Source: an archaeon
Lineage (GTDB): Archaea > EX4484-52 > WAPT01
Reading direction: 5' to 3'
NCBI GenBank assembly: GCA_029258795.1
Contig: JAPDKB010000007.1
Coordinates: 246,186 to 310,185 of the forward strand
Length of the DNA: 64,000 nt
Every line of letters begins with the position of its first letter. Position 1 is the first letter of the stretch. The notes below the pieces were generated by a model. It was not told where the DNA came from and did no database searches. It saw only the letters and a list, made by a program, of their open reading frames with translations. A program made the position numbers and the translations under genes. Shown one piece after another: positions 42,683 through 52,535 of this stretch.

Positions 42683-42755
42683 GCTCAGCACGCGAGGACA
42701 AAAATCTTAATCTGCAGAAGAATTTTTAAAATTTAAGTCCATCTAAGTCACCACA

Positions 42756-43153
42756 TCACAACGTCAAGTTCTCGTGAAACCTTCTGATCTTCATGAAATC
42801 ATTGTCCGTGGTTGCCAGCTTCTCCTTGGCATTAATGGCGGTAGCTGCAATCATTACATCAGCGTCGTTCACTGTTAAGCCCTTCTCCTTCAACTTAGCC
42901 CATATAACTGCTGCGTGCTTAGTGTTTTTGGCGGTGAATGGCAATATTCCCATGGCATCGATCAGCCTCAAGATCACGTTGAGCTCTTTCTCGCTCCCAT
43001 CTCGAATTTTCTTGTATGCAGCATCCCCTGATAAGTTCATATACGGTTATAGAGCTGATTTTCAAGTACTCTTCATTTATCTCTCGCGCCATTCTCTCAA
43101 AAAAACTTCCTGTCCTTTAAGATTCTCAAAACAACCGAGGTATCAAGCAACAA
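42756..43153 (-). pseudogene. vapC-like PIN-domain toxin, two frameshifts
   Basis: Reading three frames in turn reconstructs one PIN-domain protein. It begins LLLDTSVVLRILKDRKFF, then ERMAREINEEYLKISSITVY-ELIRG, then DAAYKKIRDGSEKELN and VNDADVMIAATAINAKEKLA. The first shift is at a run of seven T (43099-43105, A on the plus strand), the second at a run of four G (43025-43028, C on the plus strand). Correcting both restores all PIN acidic positions. The 94-residue frame 42756-43040 is only the C-terminal half. Decay is likely; homopolymer sequencing error is the alternative. Confidence 0.75.
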
Positions 43154-43375
43154 AATCCCTCACCCTGAACTTGGTTCTCTTCTTAAGTACAATGTCCTCA
43201 ATATCGCTCTCACTCAGCGATCCGGCAACCTCCTCCAGAACCTCCATGGTTCTTGATTTTCTGGCATCAAGCAGTTTCTCTATTACGTCTGAGAAGGATT
43301 TTTATCTCGTTTTAACTTCCGCAACCTTTCGTATATTTCGTCTCTCACCAGTATTGTACGCATGTATGTATACAT
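43143..43375 (-). pseudogene. vapB-like antitoxin, one frameshift
   Basis: The frame starting at 43375 (or an ATG at 43363) reads RTILVRDEIYERLRKLKRDK and then hits stops. Adding one A at the run of five A (43299-43303 as T on the plus strand) continues SFSDVIEKLLDARKSRTMEV to a stop that overlaps the vapC start. SFSDVI is the hallmark of VapB antitoxins of the DUF217 type. The gene order and overlap are those of vapBC operons. Confidence 0.75.
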
Positions 43376-43474
43376 GCATAAAAATTAAATCATCTTAGTT
43401 TCATGTCTGTTTGCAGGTTATTGGAAAGTTCGTTCCGTTAATTATATTTAATGGATTGTGTTATAAAAACCCTT

Positions 43475-44587
43475 ATGGAAAATGATCTGGAGTCGTGGCT
43501 CCGGTACTATCTCGCGCAGAACTACTCTCCAGAATATTTGAAAACTTATCTGATCCGAGCGGGTTATGATGAAAGAACAGTGGATGATGCGATTAATAGA
43601 GTGTTGGGCAGAGAGCCTTCACAAACGAAAAAAGAAAAGCTGAACAAGAAGAAAGTTCTCATTTCGCTCCTTGTGCTTTATTTAATAATTTTGTGTGGGA
43701 ATTTTTTCTACGTCTCAAAAATAGAGGAAAAGGCAACAAAAGAGATTCAGATGTTTTCTCAAGCACAAAGTAAACGCTCGGAGCTCGATTTTTGTTTCAA
43801 GGAATTTTTTGAATGTTCTCCTGCAGAGTGTGTCATGAAGTTTGCTGAGGAGGACTGCCGAACTTTTGTTGACAAGGCAAAAGAGTCGCTTGGAAACCCC
43901 AGTAGCGAGGAAAGTGTGGAGTTCAACTGTCATGTAGAAACCGTATGCGATATCCGTAATTGGAGGGGTAAAATTGTTATGGCTCCCTACTTCGGAGACC
44001 TTGAATTTGACGAAAATGAAATCCAGAATGGTGATGCTTACACCAAATGCGTGAATTTCTTGAAAAAAGAAATGCCAAAATCGTACTTCAAATGCCCGAA
44101 TTTACTCTCGTTGGAATACATCACTACGGTAGGCATGGAAGTATGGAAGGGCCAGCTTCGCGCCAATGTGTGGAACCCTGCTCTTTTCGTGACGGACTTC
44201 AGGCGTGCTGCTGGTTCCCTCTTAAGAGCTCAGCAGCATGCTAAGGATGTGTACCATAACATAGATAAGCTTGTAGCAAACCAGTATCATTCAGCAATAC
44301 AGACAAGACCAGACAAAGAGATCGAAATCGTGAATAACTGCTACACCCGAATGTTCGAGAACTTATGTTCGTTTGCGAGTGATGTGTCTGAGGAAGTTAT
44401 AGAGGCTCGAATCAAAGACAAGATAATGAAGGAGATCGCACTAAATGCTTATCATGACTTGAAAGAAGGATGCAAAATTAATGAGAAGCGAAAGATAATC
44501 GGTGCTGGCTACACTCTTGTTGCCCTGCTCTCTGAGAGTCCGGAGGAAGGCTTCTCCATCGTATATGGAGACTGTTTCTCCGGCTGA
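43475..44587 (+). CDS. Single-pass membrane protein with N-terminal helical module, unknown
   Basis: The 370-aa product starts with LRYYLAQNYSPEYLKTYLIR and VDDAINRVL, a small helical module reminiscent of UBA-like domains found before membrane helices in many archaeal proteins. A membrane helix follows (VLISLLVLYLIILCGNFFYV), then a long exported domain with about ten Cys (CFKEFFECSPAEC, CRTF and others) that may pair as disulfides. I chose the ATG at 43475 because ATTATATTTA lies 26-35 nt upstream; 43451 would sit right on the TATA box. No family recognised. Confidence 0.6.
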   Translation: MENDLESWLRYYLAQNYSPEYLKTYLIRAGYDERTVDDAINRVLGREPSQTKKEKLNKKKVLISLLVLYLIILCGNFFYVSKIEEKATKEIQMFSQAQSKRSELDFCFKEFFECSPAECVMKFAEEDCRTFVDKAKESLGNPSSEESVEFNCHVETVCDIRNWRGKIVMAPYFGDLEFDENEIQNGDAYTKCVNFLKKEMPKSYFKCPNLLSLEYITTVGMEVWKGQLRANVWNPALFVTDFRRAAGSLLRAQQHAKDVYHNIDKLVANQYHSAIQTRPDKEIEIVNNCYTRMFENLCSFASDVSEEVIEARIKDKIMKEIALNAYHDLKEGCKINEKRKIIGAGYTLVALLSESPEEGFSIVYGDCFSG

Positions 44588-44661
44588 CAAGTTGATATTC
44601 CAAGCTCGCAAACTGCAACCTTTTAAATATTTTTCTTACCTTTCTTTCTACGTGATGCTTC

Positions 44662-46530
44662 ATGCGCGTGCTTTTAATCCATGCCGATCACATCGAGTTC
44701 GAGCCGAAGAAGAAAGCTCTGAAGGCTGCGGAAGAAGCCAAGCTGGAGAAGGTCAGGGTGGATGAGGCATTGGTTGTTTTCGTTTCTGTGGAAAAGGGAG
44801 ATGAAGCGGATCCTGAAGGCGTAACTGACGCTCTTGTTAAAGAAGTGGAAAGTGTAGCGGAGCAGGTGAAAGCTGAAAGAATCGTGCTTTATCCGTGGGT
44901 GCATCTCAGCAGCGAGCCCGCTCAGTCGGGAGATGCTCTCAGAATTCTGAAAATAGCGGAGCAGAAGCTGAAGTCCAAGTTTAAGGAGGTTGTTAGGGCT
45001 CCTTTTGGATGGTACAAGGCATTCGAGCTGAAGTGCAAGGGTCACCCGCTTGCTGAGCTGAGCAGGACGATAAGGGCTGGGGAGAAAAAGGAAGGCGAGC
45101 AGGAGGAAGTGAGTGAAGCGCTGAAAGCTGAGGAGAAGCTGAAGTCCTACTGGTATATCATGACTCCAGATGGAGAGCTTGTCCCTGTTGATCAGTTTGA
45201 TTTCACCGGCTACGAGGAGCTGAAGAAATTTGCCAACTATGAAATCTCAAAGGTGAGGGCTGTTGATAGGGTTCCTCCTCATGTCAAGCTGATGAGGGAA
45301 ATGGAACTTGTTGATTATGAGCCGGGGAGCGATCCCGGAAACCTGAGATGGTATCCGAAGGGTGAGCTCATAAAGAACCTGCTGGAAGATCATGTTACAA
45401 ACTTGCTTATTCAATATGGGGCTATGAAGGTTGAAACCCCGATCATGTATGATTTCAACCACCCCAATCTTTCCAAATACCTCCACAGATTTCCAGCAAG
45501 GCAGTATGTTGTTTATTCTGGGAGTGATAGGTACTTTTTGAGGTTTGCTGCTTGCTTCGGGCAGTATTTGATAAAGCACGACATGACCATCTCCTACAAA
45601 CACCTGCCCGTCAGGCTTTACGAGCTGACCCACTACAGCTTCAGGAGGGAGCAGAAGGGAGAGCTTGTCGGGCTCAGGAGGCTGAGATGCTTCACCATGC
45701 CCGATATGCACACGCTTGTTGCTGATATAGAGCAGGCAAAGCAGGAGTTCGTTAATCAGATGAAGCTTGCCATGAAATGGATGGAGGACTTGCAGCTTGA
45801 CTATGAAGTTGCGATAAGGTTTGTGCGCGAGTTTTATGAGGAGAACAAAGAGTTCATTAAGGAGCTTGTTAAAATGCTTGGAAGGCCGGTTCTCATAGAG
45901 ATGTGGGACGAGAGGCCGTTCTACTTCATTCTGAAATTTGAGTTCAACGTGGTTGACAGCTTGGATAAAGCTTCAGCACTTTCAACAGTGCAGATAGACA
46001 TCGAGAATGCTGAGCGTTTCGGCATAACCTACGTGGATAAGGATGGGAAGAAAAAGCACCCCCTCATTTTGCACGCGAGCATAAGCGGGAGCATAGACAG
46101 AAATCTCTATGCAATTCTGGAAAAGCAGTGGATGAGGAAGGAGAAGGGGGAGAAGCCGTGCTTCCCGGTCTGGCTGGCTCCGATCCAGGTAAGGCTGTGT
46201 CCTGTGAGCGATGAGTATGTGGATAAAGCCGTGGAGTTAATGGAGAAGATAAAAGCGAGCAACATAAGGGTGGATGTTGACGACAGGGATTTGACGCTGG
46301 GCAAGAAGATTATGGAGGCGGAGAGAGAATGGGTACCTTACGTCGTGGTGCTCGGCCAGAAGGAAGCCGAGAGCGGGAAGCTTTCCGTGAGAATAAGAGA
46401 GAGCAACGAGCAGAAAGAGATGAGTTTGGAGGAGCTGATAGCTGAAATAAGGAAGCACATGGAAGGCAAGCCCTTCAGACCACTTTACCTGCCAGAACTT
46501 CTTTCCAAGAGGCCGCAGTTCGTGGGGTAG
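44662..46530 (+). CDS. thrS: Threonyl-tRNA synthetase, archaeal type
   Basis: This 622-aa protein has the archaeal N-terminal editing domain, which resembles D-aminoacyl-tRNA deacylase ([20 protein letters not shown], then [15 protein letters not shown]). The class II catalytic core follows: [38 protein letters not shown] (motif 2), [10 protein letters not shown] and [18 protein letters not shown] (motif 3). The C-terminal anticodon-binding domain ends the protein ([18 protein letters not shown]). It charges tRNA-Thr and clears Ser-tRNA-Thr. A TATA-like TTTTAAATA precedes by about 35 nt. Convergent with csm5, 5 nt apart. Confidence 0.97.
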   Translation: MRVLLIHADHIEFEPKKKALKAAEEAKLEKVRVDEALVVFVSVEKGDEADPEGVTDALVKEVESVAEQVKAERIVLYPWVHLSSEPAQSGDALRILKIAEQKLKSKFKEVVRAPFGWYKAFELKCKGHPLAELSRTIRAGEKKEGEQEEVSEALKAEEKLKSYWYIMTPDGELVPVDQFDFTGYEELKKFANYEISKVRAVDRVPPHVKLMREMELVDYEPGSDPGNLRWYPKGELIKNLLEDHVTNLLIQYGAMKVETPIMYDFNHPNLSKYLHRFPARQYVVYSGSDRYFLRFAACFGQYLIKHDMTISYKHLPVRLYELTHYSFRREQKGELVGLRRLRCFTMPDMHTLVADIEQAKQEFVNQMKLAMKWMEDLQLDYEVAIRFVREFYEENKEFIKELVKMLGRPVLIEMWDERPFYFILKFEFNVVDSLDKASALSTVQIDIENAERFGITYVDKDGKKKHPLILHASISGSIDRNLYAILEKQWMRKEKGEKPCFPVWLAPIQVRLCPVSDEYVDKAVELMEKIKASNIRVDVDDRDLTLGKKIMEAEREWVPYVVVLGQKEAESGKLSVRIRESNEQKEMSLEELIAEIRKHMEGKPFRPLYLPELLSKRPQFVG

Positions 46531-46535
46531 CTTTT

Positions 46536-47651
46536 TTACTCGGTTTTGAGAGCGCACCATCCTACAGGCTGATTGCTGGATGTCAGCTTGATGGAGAGGG
46601 GGAATTTTCTCCAGTTGTACGCTGATCTTCTCCAGTAATTTCTTACGAGCTGCTCGTAAAGCCAAGAGTTGCGATCTTTTATTATAGAGAGTATTGTTTT
46701 GTACAGGATGCTCGTGTGTGCTCCAAGTCTTACCAGCACCTTATCATCTTCCTGCTTCAGTTCCATATCCCCCATTTCGAAATGATGATCATTTTTTATG
46801 ACAAAATTCGTGAATTCCTTCACGATCTTCAGTGTTCTGTTAATGAACTCTTCCTTTTCCACCTTTTCTCCGAAGATATTCTTCACCACTTCATCAAACT
46901 CTTTCTTGTATTTGTTTCTAACCACATCGAAGTTCGGAGCGATGAGCATTTCTCCCTCGAAGGTTCCTTCCACGCACTCCACCAGAAAGTTACCTCTTCT
47001 GCTCCTAGATCTATTAACCTTTTCTATTCTGATTTCTTCCAGCAGAAGAGTATAGTTTACAGGGCGCATATCCCTCAAAATGAGGAGTTTGAGAAGATCT
47101 TTCTGTGGGTCGTACTTGCTTTCCTTCTCATCAAATTTAGTTTGTCTTTCGAGTGAAAGTAGTATGTCGAGGTATTTCTGAACATATTTTGGTAATTCCT
47201 TTCTATTCTGGACATATCTCTCAATCAAAGACTCTAGTCTCATATAAGCAGAACTATTGTTCTGAAGGATGCTCCATACAAATGCTGTTCTTATGTATCC
47301 TTTAAGAGAACTTCCCGGGATATAAGGAACGTAATTAACATCCTTCATGAACTCCTTAACCTGTCTAGGAGATGATATTCTGCTGGAAGTGTTTGCGGGC
47401 AGCTTTATCTCATAGATTGCATGCTTTTCATCCTTCCTCGCTTCGAGCTTGTTCAAGAGCTGCTCTATCCCTCCTCTGATATCTGAAGATTTCGCAACTT
47501 CTTCAACAAGATCCATATTTTCCTCCAAAAGCTTGGATAAGGAGATCCTGTAAGCAGTGTTACCTTTCACCAGCAATTCTGATGTCAGATAGACCTTATC
47601 TGTGCCTGCACCTATGAAGAGAGGAGTTATTGTACTTAACTCTATTCTCAT
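46536..47651 (-). CDS. csm5: Type III-A CRISPR protein Csm5
   Basis: This 371-aa RAMP protein is the last gene of the csm operon. RIELSTITPLFIGAGTDKVYL at the start is the RAMP first strand (TPLFIGAG), and VPYIPGSSLKGYIRTAFVW is the conserved glycine-rich PGSSLKG motif of the Csm5/Cas7-like family. Csm5 caps the end of the backbone that binds the 3' part of the crRNA. The ATG at 47651 is preceded by GAGGTGA and is 5 nt after the csm4 stop. Confidence 0.9.
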   Translation of the reverse strand: MRIELSTITPLFIGAGTDKVYLTSELLVKGNTAYRISLSKLLEENMDLVEEVAKSSDIRGGIEQLLNKLEARKDEKHAIYEIKLPANTSSRISSPRQVKEFMKDVNYVPYIPGSSLKGYIRTAFVWSILQNNSSAYMRLESLIERYVQNRKELPKYVQKYLDILLSLERQTKFDEKESKYDPQKDLLKLLILRDMRPVNYTLLLEEIRIEKVNRSRSRRGNFLVECVEGTFEGEMLIAPNFDVVRNKYKKEFDEVVKNIFGEKVEKEEFINRTLKIVKEFTNFVIKNDHHFEMGDMELKQEDDKVLVRLGAHTSILYKTILSIIKDRNSWLYEQLVRNYWRRSAYNWRKFPLSIKLTSSNQPVGWCALKTE

Positions 47652-47656
47652 TCTAC

Positions 47657-48694
47657 TCACCTCAGTTCAGCAGCAACATCCCGCCAGTCTGGGAAGGGTA
47701 AAGTGAGAGGTTTTCCCACGAGCGTGTAATTTATCTTCGAGTCCTCATGGACAACTATTTCATAAGAGTAATCCGCCCGTAAAATGGAGCCAGGATGAAG
47801 GAAGGGTGTGAGTCTTATCCTCTCTCCAACCCTGTTGTAGCCGTAGCACACGGAATAAGTGTAAAGGTTACCATCATCCTTCCACGGCTTGCTGTTTTTA
47901 CCCAAAACCCCGTTGGAAAGGAGCATAATGAAGGGATATTTTTCTTTTTTCTCGAAAAGTTTCGAGTCCCATTTTTCCTCTATCTGCGTTATCCTGAATT
48001 TTCCGAAGCCCTCCGTGATTCTCTTACCCAGTCCCCAGTCCTGAAGGAGCTGGAATGCGGAGCACACAATATCGAAGATTTTCCTTTTCTCGTATTCTAT
48101 GAGGATGGAGTAGCTGAGAAGTATTTTTCGGGCGCCCATTTCTATTTCCAAGGATGTGGCTGCTTTCTCATAATAGGGTGTTGCCATCACCGGCAATCTT
48201 TTCATGACATTTTTTGGTATGTCTATCCGCTTAAACCCTGCTCTCAGTAATTGAGGCGGCTCTGCGTTTTTTTCTGTTTCGTTTTTACCCTCCATCTTTT
48301 CGAGCAAGTTCTTGAACTGTTCCATTATTTTTTCCGTGCTTCCCGATTCCAGAGAATCGAGCAGTGCTTTCAGTTGTTCCTCAGATATGTATTTTATTTC
48401 TTTCATCTTTTTAGCTTTCTTTCCTCTTTCCGGATCCTCTTCACCAAAAGCGAGGCTCAGTATCCTAAAGAGTTTTGGCACGGGAAAGTACTGCACATCC
48501 AGATCTTTTGTCACGAGCCTCGGCAGGATAGTAGACATTCTCACTTTATCTTTCTGCAACGCTGAGTAAAGAGCTTCCCCTTTCTCTCTTTCCATTTCAT
48601 AAGCAGCTCTCAAAACTGCTCCGTAGAGCTTGAAGGAATCTATTCTTCCCGCTACAGGAGATTCAAACTGCAGAGTGATTCTGCCCAATGACAT
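47657..48694 (-). CDS. csm4: Type III-A CRISPR protein Csm4
   Basis: This 345-aa protein is the Cas5-like RAMP of the complex. It has a first-strand RITLQFESPVAG and a C-terminal LTPFLHPGSILRADYSYEIV, and a central glycine-rich GLGKRITEGFGKFRITQI, the typical RAMP G-loop. Csm4 binds Cas10 and the 5' handle of the crRNA. A Lys/Glu-rich insertion is present at about residues 95-145. It begins 28 nt after csm3. Confidence 0.88.
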   Translation of the reverse strand: MSLGRITLQFESPVAGRIDSFKLYGAVLRAAYEMEREKGEALYSALQKDKVRMSTILPRLVTKDLDVQYFPVPKLFRILSLAFGEEDPERGKKAKKMKEIKYISEEQLKALLDSLESGSTEKIMEQFKNLLEKMEGKNETEKNAEPPQLLRAGFKRIDIPKNVMKRLPVMATPYYEKAATSLEIEMGARKILLSYSILIEYEKRKIFDIVCSAFQLLQDWGLGKRITEGFGKFRITQIEEKWDSKLFEKKEKYPFIMLLSNGVLGKNSKPWKDDGNLYTYSVCYGYNRVGERIRLTPFLHPGSILRADYSYEIVVHEDSKINYTLVGKPLTLPFPDWRDVAAELR

Positions 48695-48722
48695 GGATAC
48701 CTCCCGTAATTCATTGGGAAAT

Positions 48723-49448
48723 TTAAGGTGAGTAGTTTTCTTCCGTCTTCTCTTCCCTCTCCGTGATCGTTATCTTAACTTTTCCGTATCCTCTGGTTCC
48801 GTGTCCGCCAAGGTAATCGTCGTTGAGCCTTTTAATTGCCTCTCTTACCAGATTCTCGATTTTCTGCTCATCATCTCCCTCATATATTCTCAGGACAAAT
48901 TCCACTTTGAACTTACTTCCTGCAGGGACTCGCTCTATGAATCGTGGATTGGCTCTTGAGAGAATCCTGTTTATCGAGTTCTCAGCCTTTATTTCGCCTC
49001 CTTCCACGATTTCATCCTGCTGGTTCCACCATTTTATGGTTTCTAGCGTGGGTACCGCATCTCTAACTATCAGTCTGGTGGGAGCGTCCTTTACCTTCAC
49101 CTTCTCCGAAGCCGGGTGACCGAAAACCTTGCAGATGAGACAATCGTCTCCGTTCTCCAAACAATCTGTTTTGGTCTCTCCTATCCTGTCCTTATTCTTG
49201 GTATCTATGTGTCCGTATGCTAGATCCAGCAGAGAGCGCATCTTGCCTTTCAGAGAGCTTCCCGGAATTATGGGCAGGTACTGGCATTCTCCCGTTTCCT
49301 GAATAAATACGGGTGCTCTGATAACCGGAGAGTCGACACCACCTATTTTCAGATATTCTCCAGCACCACCTATGTGCAAACCGGTCAGCACCTCGAGCTC
49401 TCCCCTCAGTATTATGTTCTTTTTCCACTTTAATCCGTTCGAGTCCAT
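48723..49448 (-). CDS. csm3: Type III-A CRISPR backbone protein Csm3
   Basis: The Cas7-like backbone subunit and target-RNA slicer. Near residue 39 is LKIGGVDSPVIRAPVF, where the Asp of GVDSPV corresponds to the catalytic Asp of Csm3. LPIIPGSSLKGKMRSLLDLA is the conserved glycine-rich motif, CLICKVFGHPA is a Cys-containing family block and LGGHGTRGYGKVKITI ends the RAMP fold. The slicing residue is intact, so target RNA should be cut at 6-nt intervals. The ATG at 49448 has GAGGTG upstream; a GTG at 49457 overlaps csm2. Confidence 0.93.
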   Translation of the reverse strand: MDSNGLKWKKNIILRGELEVLTGLHIGGAGEYLKIGGVDSPVIRAPVFIQETGECQYLPIIPGSSLKGKMRSLLDLAYGHIDTKNKDRIGETKTDCLENGDDCLICKVFGHPASEKVKVKDAPTRLIVRDAVPTLETIKWWNQQDEIVEGGEIKAENSINRILSRANPRFIERVPAGSKFKVEFVLRIYEGDDEQKIENLVREAIKRLNDDYLGGHGTRGYGKVKITITEREEKTEENYSP

Positions 49449-49453
49449 ATTTT

Positions 49454-49906
49454 TCACCTCTCAGTTTTGTTTTCTTTTTCTTTTTTCCCTTTTTTTGATT
49501 GATTTTCGAAGAATTTGTGATAAGCCACCAAGGCTTTCGTTATTTCATGAAGCTCTTCGAGGTATTTTACCTTTTTATTTTGATCGTTTTCGTCGAGGAT
49601 TTGCTGAATATAATACTCGAAGAAACTGTGTAATTTCAGCGGTACTGGCTGGTTTTTTCTACCAGCCGCGTAGTATATTTTGGTTAAGAACTTAACGAGT
49701 TCTACGTCTATATTCGCTCTCCCCTTCTTGCTTTTTTCTCTGATATCGCTGAGAGCATCATAAATTTTTCTGAGCTGAGTACTGCTTATTTCTTTCTTTT
49801 CTCCCAGGTCTTTTGCTAGCCTGAATATTTCTCCCCCAGGTCGTATGATTTCCGGTAATTTTTCTGCTACTTCATCCAGGCTCGGCAACTCGTATTGGTT
49901 ACCCAT
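49454..49906 (-). CDS. csm2: Type III-A CRISPR small subunit Csm2
   Basis: This 150-aa helical protein fits the Csm2 family: EISSTQLRKIYDALSDIREK is the TTSQIRKFY-like signature, LVKFLTKIYYAAGRK follows, and EELHEITKALVAYHKFFE ends the domain before a Lys/Glu tail. Csm2 forms the small-subunit filament along the target strand. Start overlaps the cas10 stop by 8 nt. Confidence 0.88.
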   Translation of the reverse strand: MGNQYELPSLDEVAEKLPEIIRPGGEIFRLAKDLGEKKEISSTQLRKIYDALSDIREKSKKGRANIDVELVKFLTKIYYAAGRKNQPVPLKLHSFFEYYIQQILDENDQNKKVKYLEELHEITKALVAYHKFFENQSKKGKKEKENKTER

Positions 49907-52436
49907 TCACAATCACCTCATCCAGTTTTATTGCCGGAATGAAATCCAAGCCGAAACGAGTTAACACGAGAAACATTTTGAGGGCAAAGGAAAGGTAACC
50001 TCCTTCTTTATAAGCCCTGCTAGCTTTTCTGACCTTTTCTATGAATTCTTTCATCTCTTCCACATTATTCCCTCTCCAGTTTCGCGAAATGATGTAGTAA
50101 ATGTAAATCTCCGGCACTACTATTACGGGTCTGCCACGCGCCAGCTTTTTTGTTTGCTCTTCTTCATTGTAGGGAAGCGTTAGATTCTCCACCGTGAGAA
50201 GCTTGTAGAACACACTTCTAGAAAGCGCTCTCTCTTTATCCGCTTTGTCATTGGAAAGTGCTGCGAAGGTGTGGTAAAGCTCGATCGCTTTCCAAAACTT
50301 CTCCCATTGAAGATTTTCGTTCTCATCGAACATTGTTATCCTGTTTTTCTCACCTTCCTTGGAGAGGTCAAGAAAGCGGGATGCATTCTCAACCATTCTG
50401 AATATCGGGAACTTGTGAGAGTTGAAATAAAAGCCAGCTGAAATTCCTATTTTTTCATTTCCGCCGCACCACGTGTGGAAGAGTTTTCTCATATCATGCG
50501 TAAAGGAGAGTAGCCTGTCAATTCTCCCCACAACAGTGAGATCGTCTCCTCCCGAAAACACCACATAACAATCATGAACTCTTGCAACTTCATTGACGAT
50601 TTTGGTGAAAAATAGATCGAGCTGAAAACTGAGGGTTGCCAGTCTGGAAGGAGATAACCTGTCCACAAATCCGAACCTGAAGACATGGCCAAGGTTATCC
50701 ACATCAGCTTTGAGCATTGCGAGATAGGCATTTCTCTTTTCTTCATCCACCCGAGCCCCATCCACCCAAGTCAGTTCCTCCAATGTTTTAACTCTAACGC
50801 TCTTTCCGTCTTCCCCTTTCTCTACCGGTGTGTAGCTGCCAGTGATGAAGTAACCGTGAACACCTTGGCTGCTTTGAGAGGGTTTCAGGAGAAGCACTAG
50901 ATCCGCTCCTTCGCTTTTTCCATCAAGATAATATCGTATGGAGAAATCGCCAAACTTGAATGCTATGTGCGATCTCTCCTCCTCAAAATCGTTTATTCTT
51001 GCTCTCAAAAAGCTTGACCTCACAACTCTCCCACCAACCATTTCCAGCTGGAAGCACTTCTCACATTTCTGAAACTCGTCATCTTCTCCTTCCTGCCTCA
51101 CCTTTCTAAGCCCGCACACCCTGCAGGTTTCATCCTCTCCAGTGGGCGCGTCCTCCCTGTCAAGCTCCTTCCTACCAAACATCTCAAACCTCAGCTTTTT
51201 CATTTCGGTGTCGATTCTGGCCTTTTTAAGAAGGCTTGAGAACCATCCCTCCTTATTTATATCCTCAACGCCAACTCCGATGGCTATTTTCAGTATTCCT
51301 CCGTGGCGGGAGTAGAGGAACCTGTTCACATTTTCCTGAAACTCTCTAACCATCTTCTCCAGTTCATTGGTATAGGGTGCTAGGATCATGAAGTGTCCTC
51401 CCGCCTTGGAAACTATGTTGAAGGGTGTCAGCCTCAGCTCGTGCAGGATGTAGCGGACAACAGCATCCGAAAGCAGGGAGACGTAGAAGCTCCTTCCTCT
51501 CAGCCTTTTCGATGCTCCCTTCTCCGATCCTTCTCCCCTGTATGTGTAGAAGATGAAGTCCTGAATTCCGGATACATCTCCCTCTATCAGAGCGATTTTG
51601 TTTTTGTGAGGGGTGTTTCTGCTTCTGAAGAGGATTAAAGCTATGGCTGCCGTCATTTTGAGGTGATGGTAAAGAGGTATGTCAGGTACATCAACATAAA
51701 CCGCTGAGGGGACGAATATTAGGTGGTTCATCAGCACGGCATCCAGAGCATCGAGAAAGTAGGGATCGCTGTAATCCAGAGAGTTCAGTGCCTTGAGAAG
51801 TCTCTCATTTATTATTTTGTAGCACTCGGTTAGAGTTTGTGATTCCTTGTTCTCTATTATTGCACGCGAAACCCTTACTGCCTGTGCCTTTTCAGCCGGC
51901 ATGAAGCGTTTGTAACCCTCTTTGTAACTCTCCTCAATGTTGAATTTCCCGAGAAAGTCCTCAAGAGATATCATCGGAAAGAATTTGAGCGTGCTCTGAT
52001 TTGCTTCTCTCATACCATTTCTCACATCACTCTCGCTCATCCCGATGGTGGAGATGATGGAGAGGAGTGGCGTGTCCTCTCTCCTACCCCTGATGTCTTC
52101 TTCTTTCTCCTCCTCACCCTTCAGTTTGGTTCTTTCCGCTCTCGCAGAAATTATGTCAGCCTGCTTTATTATTTTCAACTCCTCCCTATCGATGTTCTCA
52201 TGATGGTTTATGACAACATCCGCGATGTACTTCCTCAGCTCTTCCGGGAGAGATTTCACCTTCTCTATGAACTTTGATCCGCATTTTCCGTGATCTTCTT
52301 TCAGAAAGACTGTGCTCACCTTCCCGATGTCGTGAAAAACTGCTGCGAGAACGAGCCTTTCTTCGTCAGAAGTCAGCCCGTAATGAAAGGTTTTACCCCC
52401 TATGACCACCACCGATTTGATTTTGTCGGGTTTCAA
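49899..52436 (-). CDS. cas10: Type III-A signature protein Cas10/Csm1
   Basis: This 845-aa protein starts with an HD nuclease domain (AAVFHDIGKVSTVF with the HD at about 35-36, and VINHHENIDREEL), which should cut single-stranded DNA. A Palm domain and a zinc region with four Cys (CRVCG and CEKC) follow. The cyclase Palm has FSGGDDLTVVG with GGDD at about residues 629-632, the site that makes cyclic oligoadenylates from ATP. Both active sites look intact. The start is a TTG with GAGG upstream. It is divergent from cas1 and first in the csm operon. Confidence 0.95.
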   Translation of the reverse strand: MKPDKIKSVVVIGGKTFHYGLTSDEERLVLAAVFHDIGKVSTVFLKEDHGKCGSKFIEKVKSLPEELRKYIADVVINHHENIDREELKIIKQADIISARAERTKLKGEEEKEEDIRGRREDTPLLSIISTIGMSESDVRNGMREANQSTLKFFPMISLEDFLGKFNIEESYKEGYKRFMPAEKAQAVRVSRAIIENKESQTLTECYKIINERLLKALNSLDYSDPYFLDALDAVLMNHLIFVPSAVYVDVPDIPLYHHLKMTAAIALILFRSRNTPHKNKIALIEGDVSGIQDFIFYTYRGEGSEKGASKRLRGRSFYVSLLSDAVVRYILHELRLTPFNIVSKAGGHFMILAPYTNELEKMVREFQENVNRFLYSRHGGILKIAIGVGVEDINKEGWFSSLLKKARIDTEMKKLRFEMFGRKELDREDAPTGEDETCRVCGLRKVRQEGEDDEFQKCEKCFQLEMVGGRVVRSSFLRARINDFEEERSHIAFKFGDFSIRYYLDGKSEGADLVLLLKPSQSSQGVHGYFITGSYTPVEKGEDGKSVRVKTLEELTWVDGARVDEEKRNAYLAMLKADVDNLGHVFRFGFVDRLSPSRLATLSFQLDLFFTKIVNEVARVHDCYVVFSGGDDLTVVGRIDRLLSFTHDMRKLFHTWCGGNEKIGISAGFYFNSHKFPIFRMVENASRFLDLSKEGEKNRITMFDENENLQWEKFWKAIELYHTFAALSNDKADKERALSRSVFYKLLTVENLTLPYNEEEQTKKLARGRPVIVVPEIYIYYIISRNWRGNNVEEMKEFIEKVRKASRAYKEGGYLSFALKMFLVLTRFGLDFIPAIKLDEVIVNG

Positions 52437-52472
52437 TCTGGCCTCTAAAATTTAAATTGGTATTTCTAATGG

Positions 52473-52491
52473 TTTAGATTTTCAGTCTAAA
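52473..52491. promoter_or_regulatory. Palindrome in the cas10-cas1 divergent spacer, candidate operator
   Basis: TTTAGA and TCTAAA are inverted arms around TTTTCAG. The 19-bp site agrees at 16 of 19 positions with the palindrome 59366-59384 upstream of the csa3-like gene. It lies midway between the cas10 and cas1 starts, where one bound dimer could control both directions. Confidence 0.6.
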
Positions 52492-52535
52492 CGTTTGCAG
52501 AAAAGCATAAAATAGATGCGGGATAGCCAATCCTG

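Noticed and set aside
42756-43040. Intact short PIN protein of 94 aa
   Set aside because: It lacks the first PIN acidic residues, which are found just upstream in other frames; it is the C-terminal half of a broken vapC.
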